A DNA stretch of 64,000 nucleotides from assembly GCF_020179835.1 (NCBI RefSeq), contig NZ_JAIUDA010000002.1, positions 310,001 to 374,000 of the forward strand. Direction: 5' to 3'. The notes below the pieces were generated by a model. It was not told the origin of the DNA, did not search any database, and saw nothing but the letters and a program-made list of their open reading frames with translations. Positions 45,554 through 52,966 of the stretch are shown piece by piece; the first letter of the stretch is position 1; each line of letters begins with the position of its first letter. The position numbers were made by a program, and so were the translations under genes. The stretch comes from Pantoea sp. alder81. GTDB taxonomy: Bacteria > Pseudomonadota > Gammaproteobacteria > Enterobacterales > Enterobacteriaceae.

Positions 45554-45802
45554 TTACTTCTTCTTTTTGCCTTTCTTCAGCAGCGTACGCACTTGCTTCA
45601 GTTCAGACGCGGAGAGCTGCTCAGTCACCGCTTCTTCCGTATTCAGACTATCCACCGCCGGTTGCTCAACAGCATGTAAACTGGCCTGCAGGCGGTTAAC
45701 GATCTCCTGACTCATGGAGATTTGGTTATCGGCGGCTAACTGTTTGATGTGCTCTTTCAGTGCCGGGTCAATTTTAATGGTTAAGTTAACGGTCTCGGTC
45801 AT
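45554..45802 (-). CDS. Arc-like ribbon-helix-helix DNA-binding protein
   Basis: A small probable transcription regulator of 82 residues. The N-terminal half (VNLTIKIDPALKEHIKQLAA, DNQISMSQEIVNRLQASL) has the strand-helix-helix pattern of Arc/MetJ-type proteins, with alternating strand residues for DNA contact. The C-terminus is Lys-rich (TLLKKGKKKK). I start at the second ATG (45802), seven bases after GGAG; the first ATG is two codons upstream. No partner toxin is adjacent, so it may be a stand-alone regulator. Confidence 0.75.
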   Translation of the reverse strand: MTETVNLTIKIDPALKEHIKQLAADNQISMSQEIVNRLQASLHAVEQPAVDSLNTEEAVTEQLSASELKQVRTLLKKGKKKK

Positions 45803-45878
45803 CTTCATACTCCCTTTTGATTTACAACAACGTAGCGGAAGAAGATGAAAGTTAACAGACTGTCATAAAAATTTAATA

Positions 45879-46577
45879 TTAAGAGTGTATAGGGCTGAAA
45901 TCCCTTAATACTGATTCATCAATGCTGGTCAGGTTACCCTGTAATTCCGCGCACAGCTTGCCCATATAGTGCACCAGAAAATCGGCATTATGCTCCGCCA
46001 GCAAGCGTCCCGCTTCGGTTTGCATCGTTTCAGGCAGGCGCAAAAGTTTCTTCTGAAAATGATCCAGCGTCCATTTCACATCGTCCAATTCGCGTTCTTT
46101 TCCTAATGGATCTTCGCTATCAAACAGCGGGCGGCCCAAAGCCCCGGCAGTGTAGAAAACACGAGCGAGGCCGATAGCACCTAAAGACTCGAGGCGATCG
46201 GCATCCTGAACAATTTTTGCTTCCAGCGTCAGCGGCGTGATACGTGCGCTGAAGCTGTGCGCCTGGACTGCATGGGCGACGCCCTCCAGCAGTTCCTGCG
46301 GGAAATCGGGGAAGTCTTGCTGCAGAATACGACGTGTTTCTTCAGCGGCATACGTGGAGGCCAGATGGCGCTCTGGGTGGTTTTTGGGCAGGTTGACCAC
46401 GTCATGGAAGTAACAGGCGGTCAGTACCACCATCGGATCGGCTGCACTGTGCTGCATGATGCGCGTGGCGCTCATCCAGACACGGCGCAGGTGCGCGATA
46501 TCATGGGCTTTATCATCGTGCAGCCAGTTCTGCTGCAGCCAGTTCTCGTAGCGTTGTTGCCAGCGGGTGAGTGACAT
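45879..46577 (-). CDS. yedJ: HD-domain phosphohydrolase YedJ
   Basis: A metal-dependent phosphohydrolase of the HD superfamily, substrate unknown. The 232-residue product has the metal ligands H (AHDIAHLRRVW), HD (ACYFHDVVNLPKNHPERH) and D (IVQDADRLESLGAIGLAR), matching E. coli YedJ. AAGGAG precedes the ATG. Monocistronic, near dcm as in E. coli. Confidence 0.92.
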   Translation of the reverse strand: MSLTRWQQRYENWLQQNWLHDDKAHDIAHLRRVWMSATRIMQHSAADPMVVLTACYFHDVVNLPKNHPERHLASTYAAEETRRILQQDFPDFPQELLEGVAHAVQAHSFSARITPLTLEAKIVQDADRLESLGAIGLARVFYTAGALGRPLFDSEDPLGKERELDDVKWTLDHFQKKLLRLPETMQTEAGRLLAEHNADFLVHYMGKLCAELQGNLTSIDESVLRDFSPIHS

Positions 46578-47166
46578 CGTGCTTCTCCTTATTGCTGTTA
46601 TAAAAGCACCGCCAATTCAGGGTGCTGCTCCTGGGGACATCATAGCGGTCTGGTCGTGACACTTTTTTTACATCCTTCCTGGATGTGCAAAGCGTAAAAA
46701 TGCGATCCCGATCTTGTTATAACGTTGTTAATGCCGCTTTCCTAGCGGAGATCACGTTTTAGGCATTTCCTTAGTGTCATTTAAGTTAAATAACTCTGTT
46801 AAACAGGAGTAATCTATTTCATCCATCAACAATATTCACGCTTTTGAATTATTCCAGTTAAACATGCTGAATAACTCAGGGTAAAAGCGATAAACGCCCA
46901 TGGAGAAATCTGAAAAGTTTCCCATCCAGGCCGTTATAACGTACTGTATAGGGAATATTTCTGGCTCTCTCTCACCTGCAAAGGTACTTACAGCATGGAT
47001 TTTGCTTAAGAGCCATTTTTAAAACCGGAATACGCAGGAATTGCCTGATAGTAAGGCGACAAATTATTAAGCAAATTGATTCAAACCCATTATGCTAATT
47101 CTCTCATCTGCGGTTGCAGGTGATTGTCGGAGTTCTCCGGGTGAGTAAAACTACATGAGGTACGTA
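46578..47166. other. Long intergenic region
   Basis: I see no gene in these 589 bases. They are AT-rich and contain several short inverted repeats but no terminator, tRNA or operator I can name. This is the promoter region shared by the divergent yedJ and the phage-type gene. Confidence 0.4.
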
Positions 47167-47847
47167 ATGAAAGAACGGCCGATTCTTTTTTCCGAACAGC
47201 GGGTCCGCGCCCTGTTGGTTGGCCAGCAAACGCAAACCCGGCGCATCATGAAAACTCAGGCCTTTGGTCCGGGTCAGGATCATCACGAAGGCGTCCATGC
47301 GTTTGACGTTAGCGCCAACCATCTTCATGGCTACAAATTGATGTCGATGGCAGATGTCAGCTCACACTGCCCGTTTGGTCAGGCTGGTGACCGATTGTGG
47401 GTGCGTGAAACCTGGCGCGGCCCTATCGTGCCTGAAGAGCAACTCGCCGACTATGAACGCGATCCTTTGCCGTTCCGCAGCCCCGCTTTCTGTCAATACC
47501 GTTCTGACAGCAACGAACTGGGTCAGTTGGATGAGGATGTCGAACATGCCGAGCAGTTTGGCTGGCAAACGGCGATTCATATGCCGCGCTGGGCCAGTCG
47601 TATCGATTTGGCAATTACCTCGGTGAAGGCTGAAAAGATTCAGGATATCAGTGAAGATGACATTATGGCTGAGGGCGTGCAGACCGATACGCACTTCCTG
47701 AATAACTTCTTCACCATGAACATGAATGCTGAATCTCCGAAAGAAGCCTATCGTAAAGCGTGGCAAAAGCAGTATGGCGCCACCAGCTGGGAAGTGAACC
47801 CGTGGGTCTGGGTGATCGAATTCCAGCGCGTTGAACGCGAGAGTTAA
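47167..47847 (+). CDS. Phage-type protein of unknown function (ASCH-like, orphan)
   Basis: The 226-residue product resembles proteins often annotated as phage morphogenetic or ASCH-fold proteins. The pattern is ERPILFSEQRVRALLVGQQT-TRR, then CPFGQAGDRLWVRETW, then MPRWASRIDLAITSVKAEKI-QDIS, ending in SWEVNPWVWVIEFQRV. Function is unknown; ASCH folds bind RNA or modified nucleosides. I start at 47167, after GAGG; ATG 47155 is four codons earlier. No other phage genes flank it; mtfA follows, so it looks like an isolated phage-derived gene. Confidence 0.75.
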   Translation: MKERPILFSEQRVRALLVGQQTQTRRIMKTQAFGPGQDHHEGVHAFDVSANHLHGYKLMSMADVSSHCPFGQAGDRLWVRETWRGPIVPEEQLADYERDPLPFRSPAFCQYRSDSNELGQLDEDVEHAEQFGWQTAIHMPRWASRIDLAITSVKAEKIQDISEDDIMAEGVQTDTHFLNNFFTMNMNAESPKEAYRKAWQKQYGATSWEVNPWVWVIEFQRVERES

Positions 47848-48016
47848 CTGTCTCCAGCCCTCGCCCGCTCGGGTGAGGGTGATTTTCCTGCTTTGCCATC
47901 TTAATCACAGAAAAATCCTGTAGTAACTGATTGAATATACGGCTTTGATTCTGCGCTGGCATTTATCTCTTTGCCGCGTCAGGATACCCCTTCCGCCCTG
48001 CAGAGTGAGTCGCGCG

Positions 48017-48784
48017 ATGTTTAAATGGCCATGGAATGCGCAGGTAGATGCAACCGTCACAGCGCTTCCCTGGCAACAGGCGCTGGCGCAACCGATCTTT
48101 TCGCTGCTGACGCCTGAAGAGCAAAGCGCTCTGATCGTGCTCTCTCAACGTTTTCTGCAACAAAAAAAAATCTCGCTGCTAAACGGATTGCAACTTAGCG
48201 AACGGCAGTTGGCTCGCCTTGCCTTACTGTTTTGCCTGCCGGTATTGAAGCTCGGTCTGGAGTGGCTGGATGGCTTTCATGAAGTGTTAATTTATCCCGA
48301 ACCGTTCAATGTCGATGACCGTTGGGAAGACAGCAGCGGCTTAGTCCACCAGGCTCCAGCGGTGCATGCCGGCCAAAGCTGGACGCAAGGCCCAGTAGTA
48401 TTAAACGCGTTGGATATTCAGGACTCTTTCGATCTTTCCGGCTACAACCTCGTCATCCATGAAATCGCGCATAAACTGGATGCACGCGGCAGTGGCTACA
48501 CCAGCGGTATTCCCGCCATTGCCTTACGAGAGGTCGCCCAATGGGAGAAAGACCTGCTCCAGGCGATGGAAGAGATTGAAGCAGAGGTTGAATTGGTCGG
48601 TGAACAGGCGGCAACCATCGATCCCTACGCCGCCAGCGACCCCGCCGAATGCTTTGCCGTGTTGTCTGAGTACTTTTTCAGCGCCCCAGATTTGCTGGCG
48701 AATCGCTTTCCTGCGATGTATCGCCACTTACAGCAGTTTTATCATCAGGACCCGATGGCGCGTCTTGCAGCAGGTTCTGCTTAA
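48017..48784 (+). CDS. mtfA: Mlc-titrating peptidase MtfA
   Basis: MtfA binds and inactivates the glucose repressor Mlc, relieving ptsG, and is a zinc aminopeptidase. The 255-residue product has the zinc motif [11 protein letters not shown] near residue 149 and the third-ligand region [14 protein letters not shown]. It starts at ATG 48017 by homology with E. coli MtfA (MFKWPW); the upstream frame is not supported. The next gene is tRNA-Asn, as in E. coli. Confidence 0.94.
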   Translation: MFKWPWNAQVDATVTALPWQQALAQPIFSLLTPEEQSALIVLSQRFLQQKKISLLNGLQLSERQLARLALLFCLPVLKLGLEWLDGFHEVLIYPEPFNVDDRWEDSSGLVHQAPAVHAGQSWTQGPVVLNALDIQDSFDLSGYNLVIHEIAHKLDARGSGYTSGIPAIALREVAQWEKDLLQAMEEIEAEVELVGEQAATIDPYAASDPAECFAVLSEYFFSAPDLLANRFPAMYRHLQQFYHQDPMARLAAGSA

Positions 48785-48887
48785 ATCGCGATCGCTTTGT
48801 ACTATTGCTAGCCAGTTGAATACAAATGTATTTTTAGCTGTTGACACATTAATGAGGTGCCATTAATATTCGCCTCGTTCAAACGAT

Positions 48888-48963
48888 TCCTCTGTAGTTC
48901 AGTCGGTAGAACGGCGGACTGTTAATCCGTATGTCACTGGTTCGAGTCCAGTCAGAGGAGCCA
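48888..48963 (+). tRNA. tRNA-Asn (anticodon GTT)
   Basis: A complete 76-base cloverleaf including encoded CCA: acceptor TCCTCTG / CAGAGGA, D-arm GTTCAGTCGGTAGAAC, anticodon arm CGGACT-GTT-AATCCG, T-arm GGTTCGAGTCC. Placement just after mtfA corresponds to asnT of E. coli. Confidence 0.97.
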
Positions 48964-48964
48964 T

Positions 48965-49007
48965 ATTTAGAGAAGCCCGCTCAGGGAAACCTGAGCGGGC
49001 TTTTTGC
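48965..49007 (+). repeat. Left copy of imperfect direct repeat flanking hipBST
   Basis: The 43 bases from ATTTAG to TTTTTGC, containing the tRNA terminator, are repeated with about 80% identity at 50903-50946. Both copies begin ATTTAGA(G/C)AAGCCCG and end GAGCGGGCTTTTT. They bracket exactly the hipBST module, as attachment-site duplications would. Confidence 0.55.
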
Positions 49008-49011
49008 TTTT
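48974..49011 (+). terminator. tRNA-Asn terminator
   Basis: AGCCCGCTCAGG-GAAA-CCTGAGCGGGCT followed by TTTTGCTTTT. A near-copy lies after hipT at 50911-50946. Confidence 0.9.
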
Positions 49012-49079
49012 CATCTCGTTGCAATCCTCTATCCTCTAAAAATCCTGGCAACAATATTACGTATCGAACTTTGAGCGCT

Positions 49080-49172
49080 AAAGGTTCATTTTTGAACCTT
49101 TAGTTAGAGATAAAAGCAGTCTATCCCCATCTTTTCAGTAAAAATGCCAAAAAGGTTCAAAAATGAACCTTT
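49080..49172 (+). promoter_or_regulatory. HipB operators
   Basis: Two perfect 22-bp inverted repeats AAAGGTTCA-N4-TGAACCTTT lie at 49080-49101 (spacer TTTT) and 49151-49172 (spacer AAAA), 71 bases centre to centre. A degenerate third copy (AAAGTGTCA-N4-TGAACCCCG, 49223-49244) lies 72 bases further on, over the hipB ribosome site and start codon. Equal spacing suggests cooperative or looped binding by the HipB repressor. Confidence 0.8.
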
Positions 49173-49184
49173 CCATCCTATAAT
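49156..49184 (+). promoter_or_regulatory. hipBST promoter
   Basis: TATAAT (49179-49184) is a perfect -10 box; TTCAAA 17 bases upstream is a weak -35 lying inside the second operator, so HipB binding there would block RNA polymerase. Confidence 0.7.
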
Positions 49185-49234
49185 TGGCGATAAATGCAGC
49201 TCTTAGAGAGCGTATCTGATGGAAAGTGTCAAAA

Positions 49235-49579
49235 ATGAACCCCGATGAAATTCAATTCTTCATTCAAAATCTTTCTAAAACTGACAAACAACAGATGATG
49301 CAGCAGTTAATTGCGGATGCACAAACTCAAGGTGGTTTCATTAAAGACTTAGCTGATAAAGACAAGTCGCTGATGAGCACCTTAACATTCTCATCTCTGC
49401 CACAAATGTTGGCGCGTGAGCTGAAGCAGCAAAATATCACTTTTGAAGAGATGTCCATGCAAATTGGCGTGTCACTCTCGACTTTTAAAAGATTGATGGC
49501 CAATCCCTCCGCGGCCAAAGCGAGCAATGTTCATGCACTACTGAGAGAATTGGGGCTAAAGGTATGGCTCGAAAAATAG
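49235..49579 (+). CDS. hipB: HipB, DNA-binding component of a HipBST module
   Basis: The autorepressor and helper of a tripartite toxin-antitoxin system. The 114-residue product has an N-terminal helical part (MNPDEIQFFIQNLSKTDKQQ). A C-terminal XRE-type helix-turn-helix covers about residues 50-110 (LPQMLARELKQQNITFEEMS, IGVSLSTFKRLMANPS). ATG 49235 follows GGAAAG by eight bases; GTG 49226 is the alternative. Its end overlaps hipS by 16 bases. Perfect palindromes upstream support autoregulation. In the characterised E. coli O127 system HipB assists HipS in neutralising HipT. Confidence 0.88.
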   Translation: MNPDEIQFFIQNLSKTDKQQMMQQLIADAQTQGGFIKDLADKDKSLMSTLTFSSLPQMLARELKQQNITFEEMSMQIGVSLSTFKRLMANPSAAKASNVHALLRELGLKVWLEK

Positions 49580-49875
49580 CCGTATGGCTATATAACCAAC
49601 CAATAGGGACATTAAGTGAAAATGATTCGGGCTTCGTCTTCTGTTATCAGGCGAACTACAGTGGCCGGGCGCTATCGCTTAGTATGCCGGTCAGGCCGGA
49701 ACCTTATCTCAGTGAACAACTCCACCCTTTTTTCAAAGGGCTGGCTCCAGAAGGATGGTTGCGAAAGCGGTATTCTGAAATTCAAAAAATTGACGATACA
49801 GACTTGTTCGGCTTACTAATGGAAAATGGTAGCGACTTGCTGGGTGCCGTCTTGCTGAAAGAGGTCATCGAATGA
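49564..49875 (+). CDS. hipS: HipS, antitoxin of a HipBST module
   Basis: HipS corresponds to the N-terminal subdomain of HipA as a separate protein, and in HipBST it is the antitoxin. The 103-residue product has the HipA N-terminal pattern (IAVWLYNQPIGTLSEN, LSLSMPVRPEPY) and the family core FFKGLAPEGWLRKRYSEIQK. The tryptophan of PEGWL falls at residue 65, the position reported for toxin inhibition in E. coli HipS. Overlaps with hipB (16 bases) and hipT (ATGA) indicate tight translational coupling. Confidence 0.88.
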   Translation: MARKIAVWLYNQPIGTLSENDSGFVFCYQANYSGRALSLSMPVRPEPYLSEQLHPFFKGLAPEGWLRKRYSEIQKIDDTDLFGLLMENGSDLLGAVLLKEVIE

Positions 49876-50894
49876 ATCCACAACGTTGCCTGATCAATCT
49901 GAGCCAACTGAAAGAGCCTGAGTTGCAAACGGGCTATTCTAAAAAAGGGATTCTACACCTCTTCGGACAAGTCAAAGTGGTGCCACATCTTCCTTTCACG
50001 CGTAGCCAGTTTATTCAGGAACTCCCTGAGCGTCAGAGAGGAATGAGTATATCTGGCTATCAGCCTAAGCTATCTCTACGTCAGGAAAGAAATGAGTTGG
50101 TGGTAGTGAGTAACCACGGTAACTATATTTTAAAGCCCTCACCTGAGGCGTATCCGCATCTGGCTGAAAATGAGCACGCAACAATGTGCGTAATGCAGCG
50201 TCTTAAATTTGACGTGCCGCCCTTTGGACTGATGCCCTTCAGGCAAATCGACGATCAACCCGTTGAGCTGGCATTTGTCATTAAAAGGTATGATCGTTTA
50301 GGGCCTGACAACGCGCGACTCCATCAGGAGCAGCTGGATGGCGCAATGGGTTTGAATGATAAGTACGGAAATATTAACAACAAAAAAGCGGTGAGTTATG
50401 AAAGGGCCGCTAAATTTTTACATGATTCAGTGAGCAGCAGCCTGAAGAGCCAGCGTGATGTGTTTTTGCGAATTGTTTACGCTTATGTGCTGGGCAATAA
50501 TGATTTCCATCTGCGAAATATTGGGATAATTCTCCCAGAGCAGGGGTCATCATACCTTGCTCCAGTTTATGATTTTATCAGTATTGTCCCTTATGCATCT
50601 GCTTTCAGGGAATATCTTGCCCTTCCACTGTTAGAACTTGAAGAGAATGATGGGGAAAACGCACCTGGCATTGATTCCGCATATGGGGAATACCTGGGTG
50701 CAGACTTCATTCTCCTGGCGCAAGGCATGGGCATCAACCCAGCACTGGCCAGGAAATGGCTTTCAGATGTCGTTAAGCTTCACCCTTTAATCGTAGAAAC
50801 TTATACAGAAAGCCACATGCCAGTCGATCATAGAGAAAACGTGTTGGCATACGTTGCGCGCCGGATGACATTATTGGCCGTGCACAGCTATTAA
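49872..50894 (+). CDS. hipT: HipT, serine/threonine kinase toxin of a HipBST module
   Basis: HipT is a HipA-fold kinase; the E. coli O127 enzyme phosphorylates tryptophanyl-tRNA synthetase and stops translation. The 340-residue product has the regulatory Gly-rich loop with the SIS motif (RGMSISGYQPKL, Ser59 and Ser61), the ATP-binding lysine (ILKPS, Lys88), the catalytic loop LGNNDFHLRN (Asp211) and the metal aspartate in PVYDF (Asp234). All catalytic residues are intact, so it should be active. The missing N-terminal domain is supplied by hipS. Target conservation is assumed, not visible. Confidence 0.92.
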   Translation: MNPQRCLINLSQLKEPELQTGYSKKGILHLFGQVKVVPHLPFTRSQFIQELPERQRGMSISGYQPKLSLRQERNELVVVSNHGNYILKPSPEAYPHLAENEHATMCVMQRLKFDVPPFGLMPFRQIDDQPVELAFVIKRYDRLGPDNARLHQEQLDGAMGLNDKYGNINNKKAVSYERAAKFLHDSVSSSLKSQRDVFLRIVYAYVLGNNDFHLRNIGIILPEQGSSYLAPVYDFISIVPYASAFREYLALPLLELEENDGENAPGIDSAYGEYLGADFILLAQGMGINPALARKWLSDVVKLHPLIVETYTESHMPVDHRENVLAYVARRMTLLAVHSY

Positions 50895-50902
50895 AGCCTG
50901 AG

Positions 50903-50946
50903 ATTTAGACAAGCCCGTTCGGGAAGACCCGAGCGGGCTTTTTTGC
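50903..50946 (+). terminator. hipBST terminator and right repeat copy
   Basis: AAGCCCGTTCGGG-AAGA-CCCGAGCGGGCTTTTTT ends the operon 8-50 bases after hipT. It is the right-hand imperfect copy of the tRNA-Asn terminator region at 48965-49007. Confidence 0.85.
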
Positions 50947-51091
50947 ATCTACCGCAAAAGCGAGATCTCCATCATATTGCCAACGCGATCATAAGAACAT
51001 TTATTGTTCATATGTTCATTGAGACCTATTCTTTTGTTATTGCCCGCTTACCTTTAAAAGCGGCCCATTCGAACAGGAGGCTGGTAATATT

Positions 51092-51985
51092 ATGGCGACG
51101 ACTCTTTATCCTTCGGCACACCTTGCTGAACTCTTTTTCCCCATCACAAATGACGAAGAAGCACTATTGCAAGTCATCAGGAAAATCGCCCAAAGCGGCT
51201 ATTATCAAGGCTTCGAGACCGGGATTTTTCACCAATCCGCTATAGCCGGCAAGATTCATGACATCGCTCAACAGCATGCTCTTCGTGTCACTCAATGGCT
51301 TACCTTCGAGCTGTTGAAAGACAATCTGAATCTAAGCAGTCTTGATCAGTCATTACGTGAGAAATCGATACGGCGTGCCTGTGAACTTGTCCATTTGGCC
51401 GCAGAGTGCGGTACGACAAAACTGTCATTAGTTAGCGGCAGCGATCCTGGCGATGCTCATCGAGCTGATGCCATGAAAGGATTCAGTGAAGCGGTAGTGC
51501 GTATTGGTGAAGAGATGAACCAATACGATGGGATGTTGTTGCAGATTGAGCCTCTTGACCGCTATGCACACAAATGCCAATTAATTGGCCCAACGGATGA
51601 AACAGTCGCGTGGATGAAGAGGCTACGCTCTGACTGTCCTAAACTTTATCTCGCCTGGGACAGCGCTCACGTAGCATTAAATCAGGAGGATCTGGTGGAA
51701 TCACTCACTCTTGCCGCCCCCCTTATCTCGCAGTTGCATCTCGCAAATGCCATCCTCGATCCCCTGGCCACTGGCTTTGGAGACTATCACATGAAGTTTG
51801 GCGAGCCCGGTTTTCTTACCCGCGATGTCGCCGCGCAAATTATTGATACCGCTCGTCATCTGCCCCTTCCCGCTGAAGTTGGGGCAATATCCATCGCTGT
51901 GGAAATGCGTACCACTGATCAGGACGACCTATGGGACAATGAGTTGCAGTGTCGAACGTTTTTGCAAAGCGCATGGCAAGCCTAA
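51092..51985 (+). CDS. Sugar phosphate isomerase/epimerase family protein
   Basis: A TIM-barrel protein of the xylose isomerase-like superfamily, probably acting on a sugar or sugar acid. In the 297-residue product the usual metal-ligand regions are visible as E in LLQIEPLDRYAHKC, D/H in LYLAWDSAHVALN and H in ISQLHLANA. AGGAGG lies 11 bases before the ATG, slightly far. It is convergent with the dehydrogenase gene and probably belongs to the same pathway as the 54.4-55.3 kb epimerase-like gene. Substrate unknown. Confidence 0.78.
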   Translation: MATTLYPSAHLAELFFPITNDEEALLQVIRKIAQSGYYQGFETGIFHQSAIAGKIHDIAQQHALRVTQWLTFELLKDNLNLSSLDQSLREKSIRRACELVHLAAECGTTKLSLVSGSDPGDAHRADAMKGFSEAVVRIGEEMNQYDGMLLQIEPLDRYAHKCQLIGPTDETVAWMKRLRSDCPKLYLAWDSAHVALNQEDLVESLTLAAPLISQLHLANAILDPLATGFGDYHMKFGEPGFLTRDVAAQIIDTARHLPLPAEVGAISIAVEMRTTDQDDLWDNELQCRTFLQSAWQA

Positions 51986-51988
51986 AAT

Positions 51989-52016
51989 AGCCGGGGGCGC
52001 ATGGCCCCCGGCTTTA
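51989..52016. terminator. Bidirectional terminator
   Basis: AGCCGGGGGC-GCATG-GCCCCCGGCT between the convergent epimerase-like and dehydrogenase genes; it overlaps the dehydrogenase stop codon. Confidence 0.75.
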
Positions 52017-52931
52017 TACCACCGGCGTAAGCAGAGGGTGTCCCGCCTGATAAGCCGAGATGTTGTCCATTACCAATTTAGCCATGGCCGCGCGTGTTGA
52101 AGACGTTGCACTGCCAATGTGTGGGGTCAGCACCACATTATCCCGATTGAAAAGCGAATTGGGTACCAACGGTTCATTCGCAAAAACATCTAATCCTGCC
52201 CCCGCAATTTGCTCCGTTATGATGGCCTGAATCAATGCATCCTCATCAACCACACTCCCCCGCGCGACGTTAATTAAAATACCTTTAGGGCCAAGCGCAT
52301 TCAGCACATCCTGATTGATCAAATGCCGCGATGTTTCTCCGCCGCTGGCACACACAATCAGGAAATCGCTGTTTTGAGCTAACGACATCAGCGAAGGATA
52401 ATAAGTAACGCTCTGGCTTTGTGGGTCAGAACGATTGTAACACCCCACTTGCATTGAGAATCCTTCAGCACGCTGTGCTACCGCTCGCCCGATACGACCA
52501 AAACCCACAATACCCAGCCGCTTGCCAGTGACCTTAATCGCAGGAGGAAAAGCGCCTCCCTGCCAGTCACCACGCTCAATAAACCGTTGTGCGCCATTAA
52601 TACGGCGTGCAACGCTTAACATTAACGCGATGGCTAAGTCAGCCACGTCTTCGGTTAATATATCCGGCGTGTTTGTCACCGAAATATCACGTTGCCGGGC
52701 GGCGTGGATATCCACGCCGTCGTAACCCACACCAAATACAGTGATCAGGCGTAAATTTGGCAATCTATTGATTAACGCAGCTTCAACTATTGACTCACCG
52801 CTGGCCAATATAATCTCAACTTCTTTTTCACGCTCTGATGTAAAATCGTTAAGATCAATAATGTCATTACCTAAAGACAAGGTATCAACCAGCGACTGTG
52901 GAACTTTAGACGCTCTCAGTATGACGGACAT
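52014..52931 (-). CDS. D-2-hydroxyacid dehydrogenase (glyoxylate/hydroxypyruvate reductase-like)
   Basis: An NAD(P)-dependent oxidoreductase acting on a 2-keto/2-hydroxy acid. The 305-residue product has the dinucleotide motif GIVGFGRIGRAVAQ near residue 145, the catalytic Arg region (VCASGGETSRHLIN), Glu region and catalytic His in LTPHIGSAT. Start at ATG 52931 after AGGAGG. It is the last gene of a minus-strand unit with an MFS carrier and an epimerase-like protein, which suggests oxidation or reduction of an imported sugar acid. Confidence 0.88.
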   Translation of the reverse strand: MSVILRASKVPQSLVDTLSLGNDIIDLNDFTSEREKEVEIILASGESIVEAALINRLPNLRLITVFGVGYDGVDIHAARQRDISVTNTPDILTEDVADLAIALMLSVARRINGAQRFIERGDWQGGAFPPAIKVTGKRLGIVGFGRIGRAVAQRAEGFSMQVGCYNRSDPQSQSVTYYPSLMSLAQNSDFLIVCASGGETSRHLINQDVLNALGPKGILINVARGSVVDEDALIQAIITEQIAGAGLDVFANEPLVPNSLFNRDNVVLTPHIGSATSSTRAAMAKLVMDNISAYQAGHPLLTPVV

Positions 52932-52966
52932 ATTCCCTCCTGAATTCAACTCAATGCTGAAATATC

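Noticed and set aside
49021..49244. Repeats upstream of hipB considered as a CRISPR-like array
   Set aside because: Only two and a half copies, each a perfect palindrome with no spacer-like unique units of constant length; they fit repressor operators.
47155..50894. Integrase-bearing genomic island at tRNA-Asn
   Set aside because: No integrase or exact duplication of the tRNA 3' end is found; only the terminator-region repeat supports insertion.
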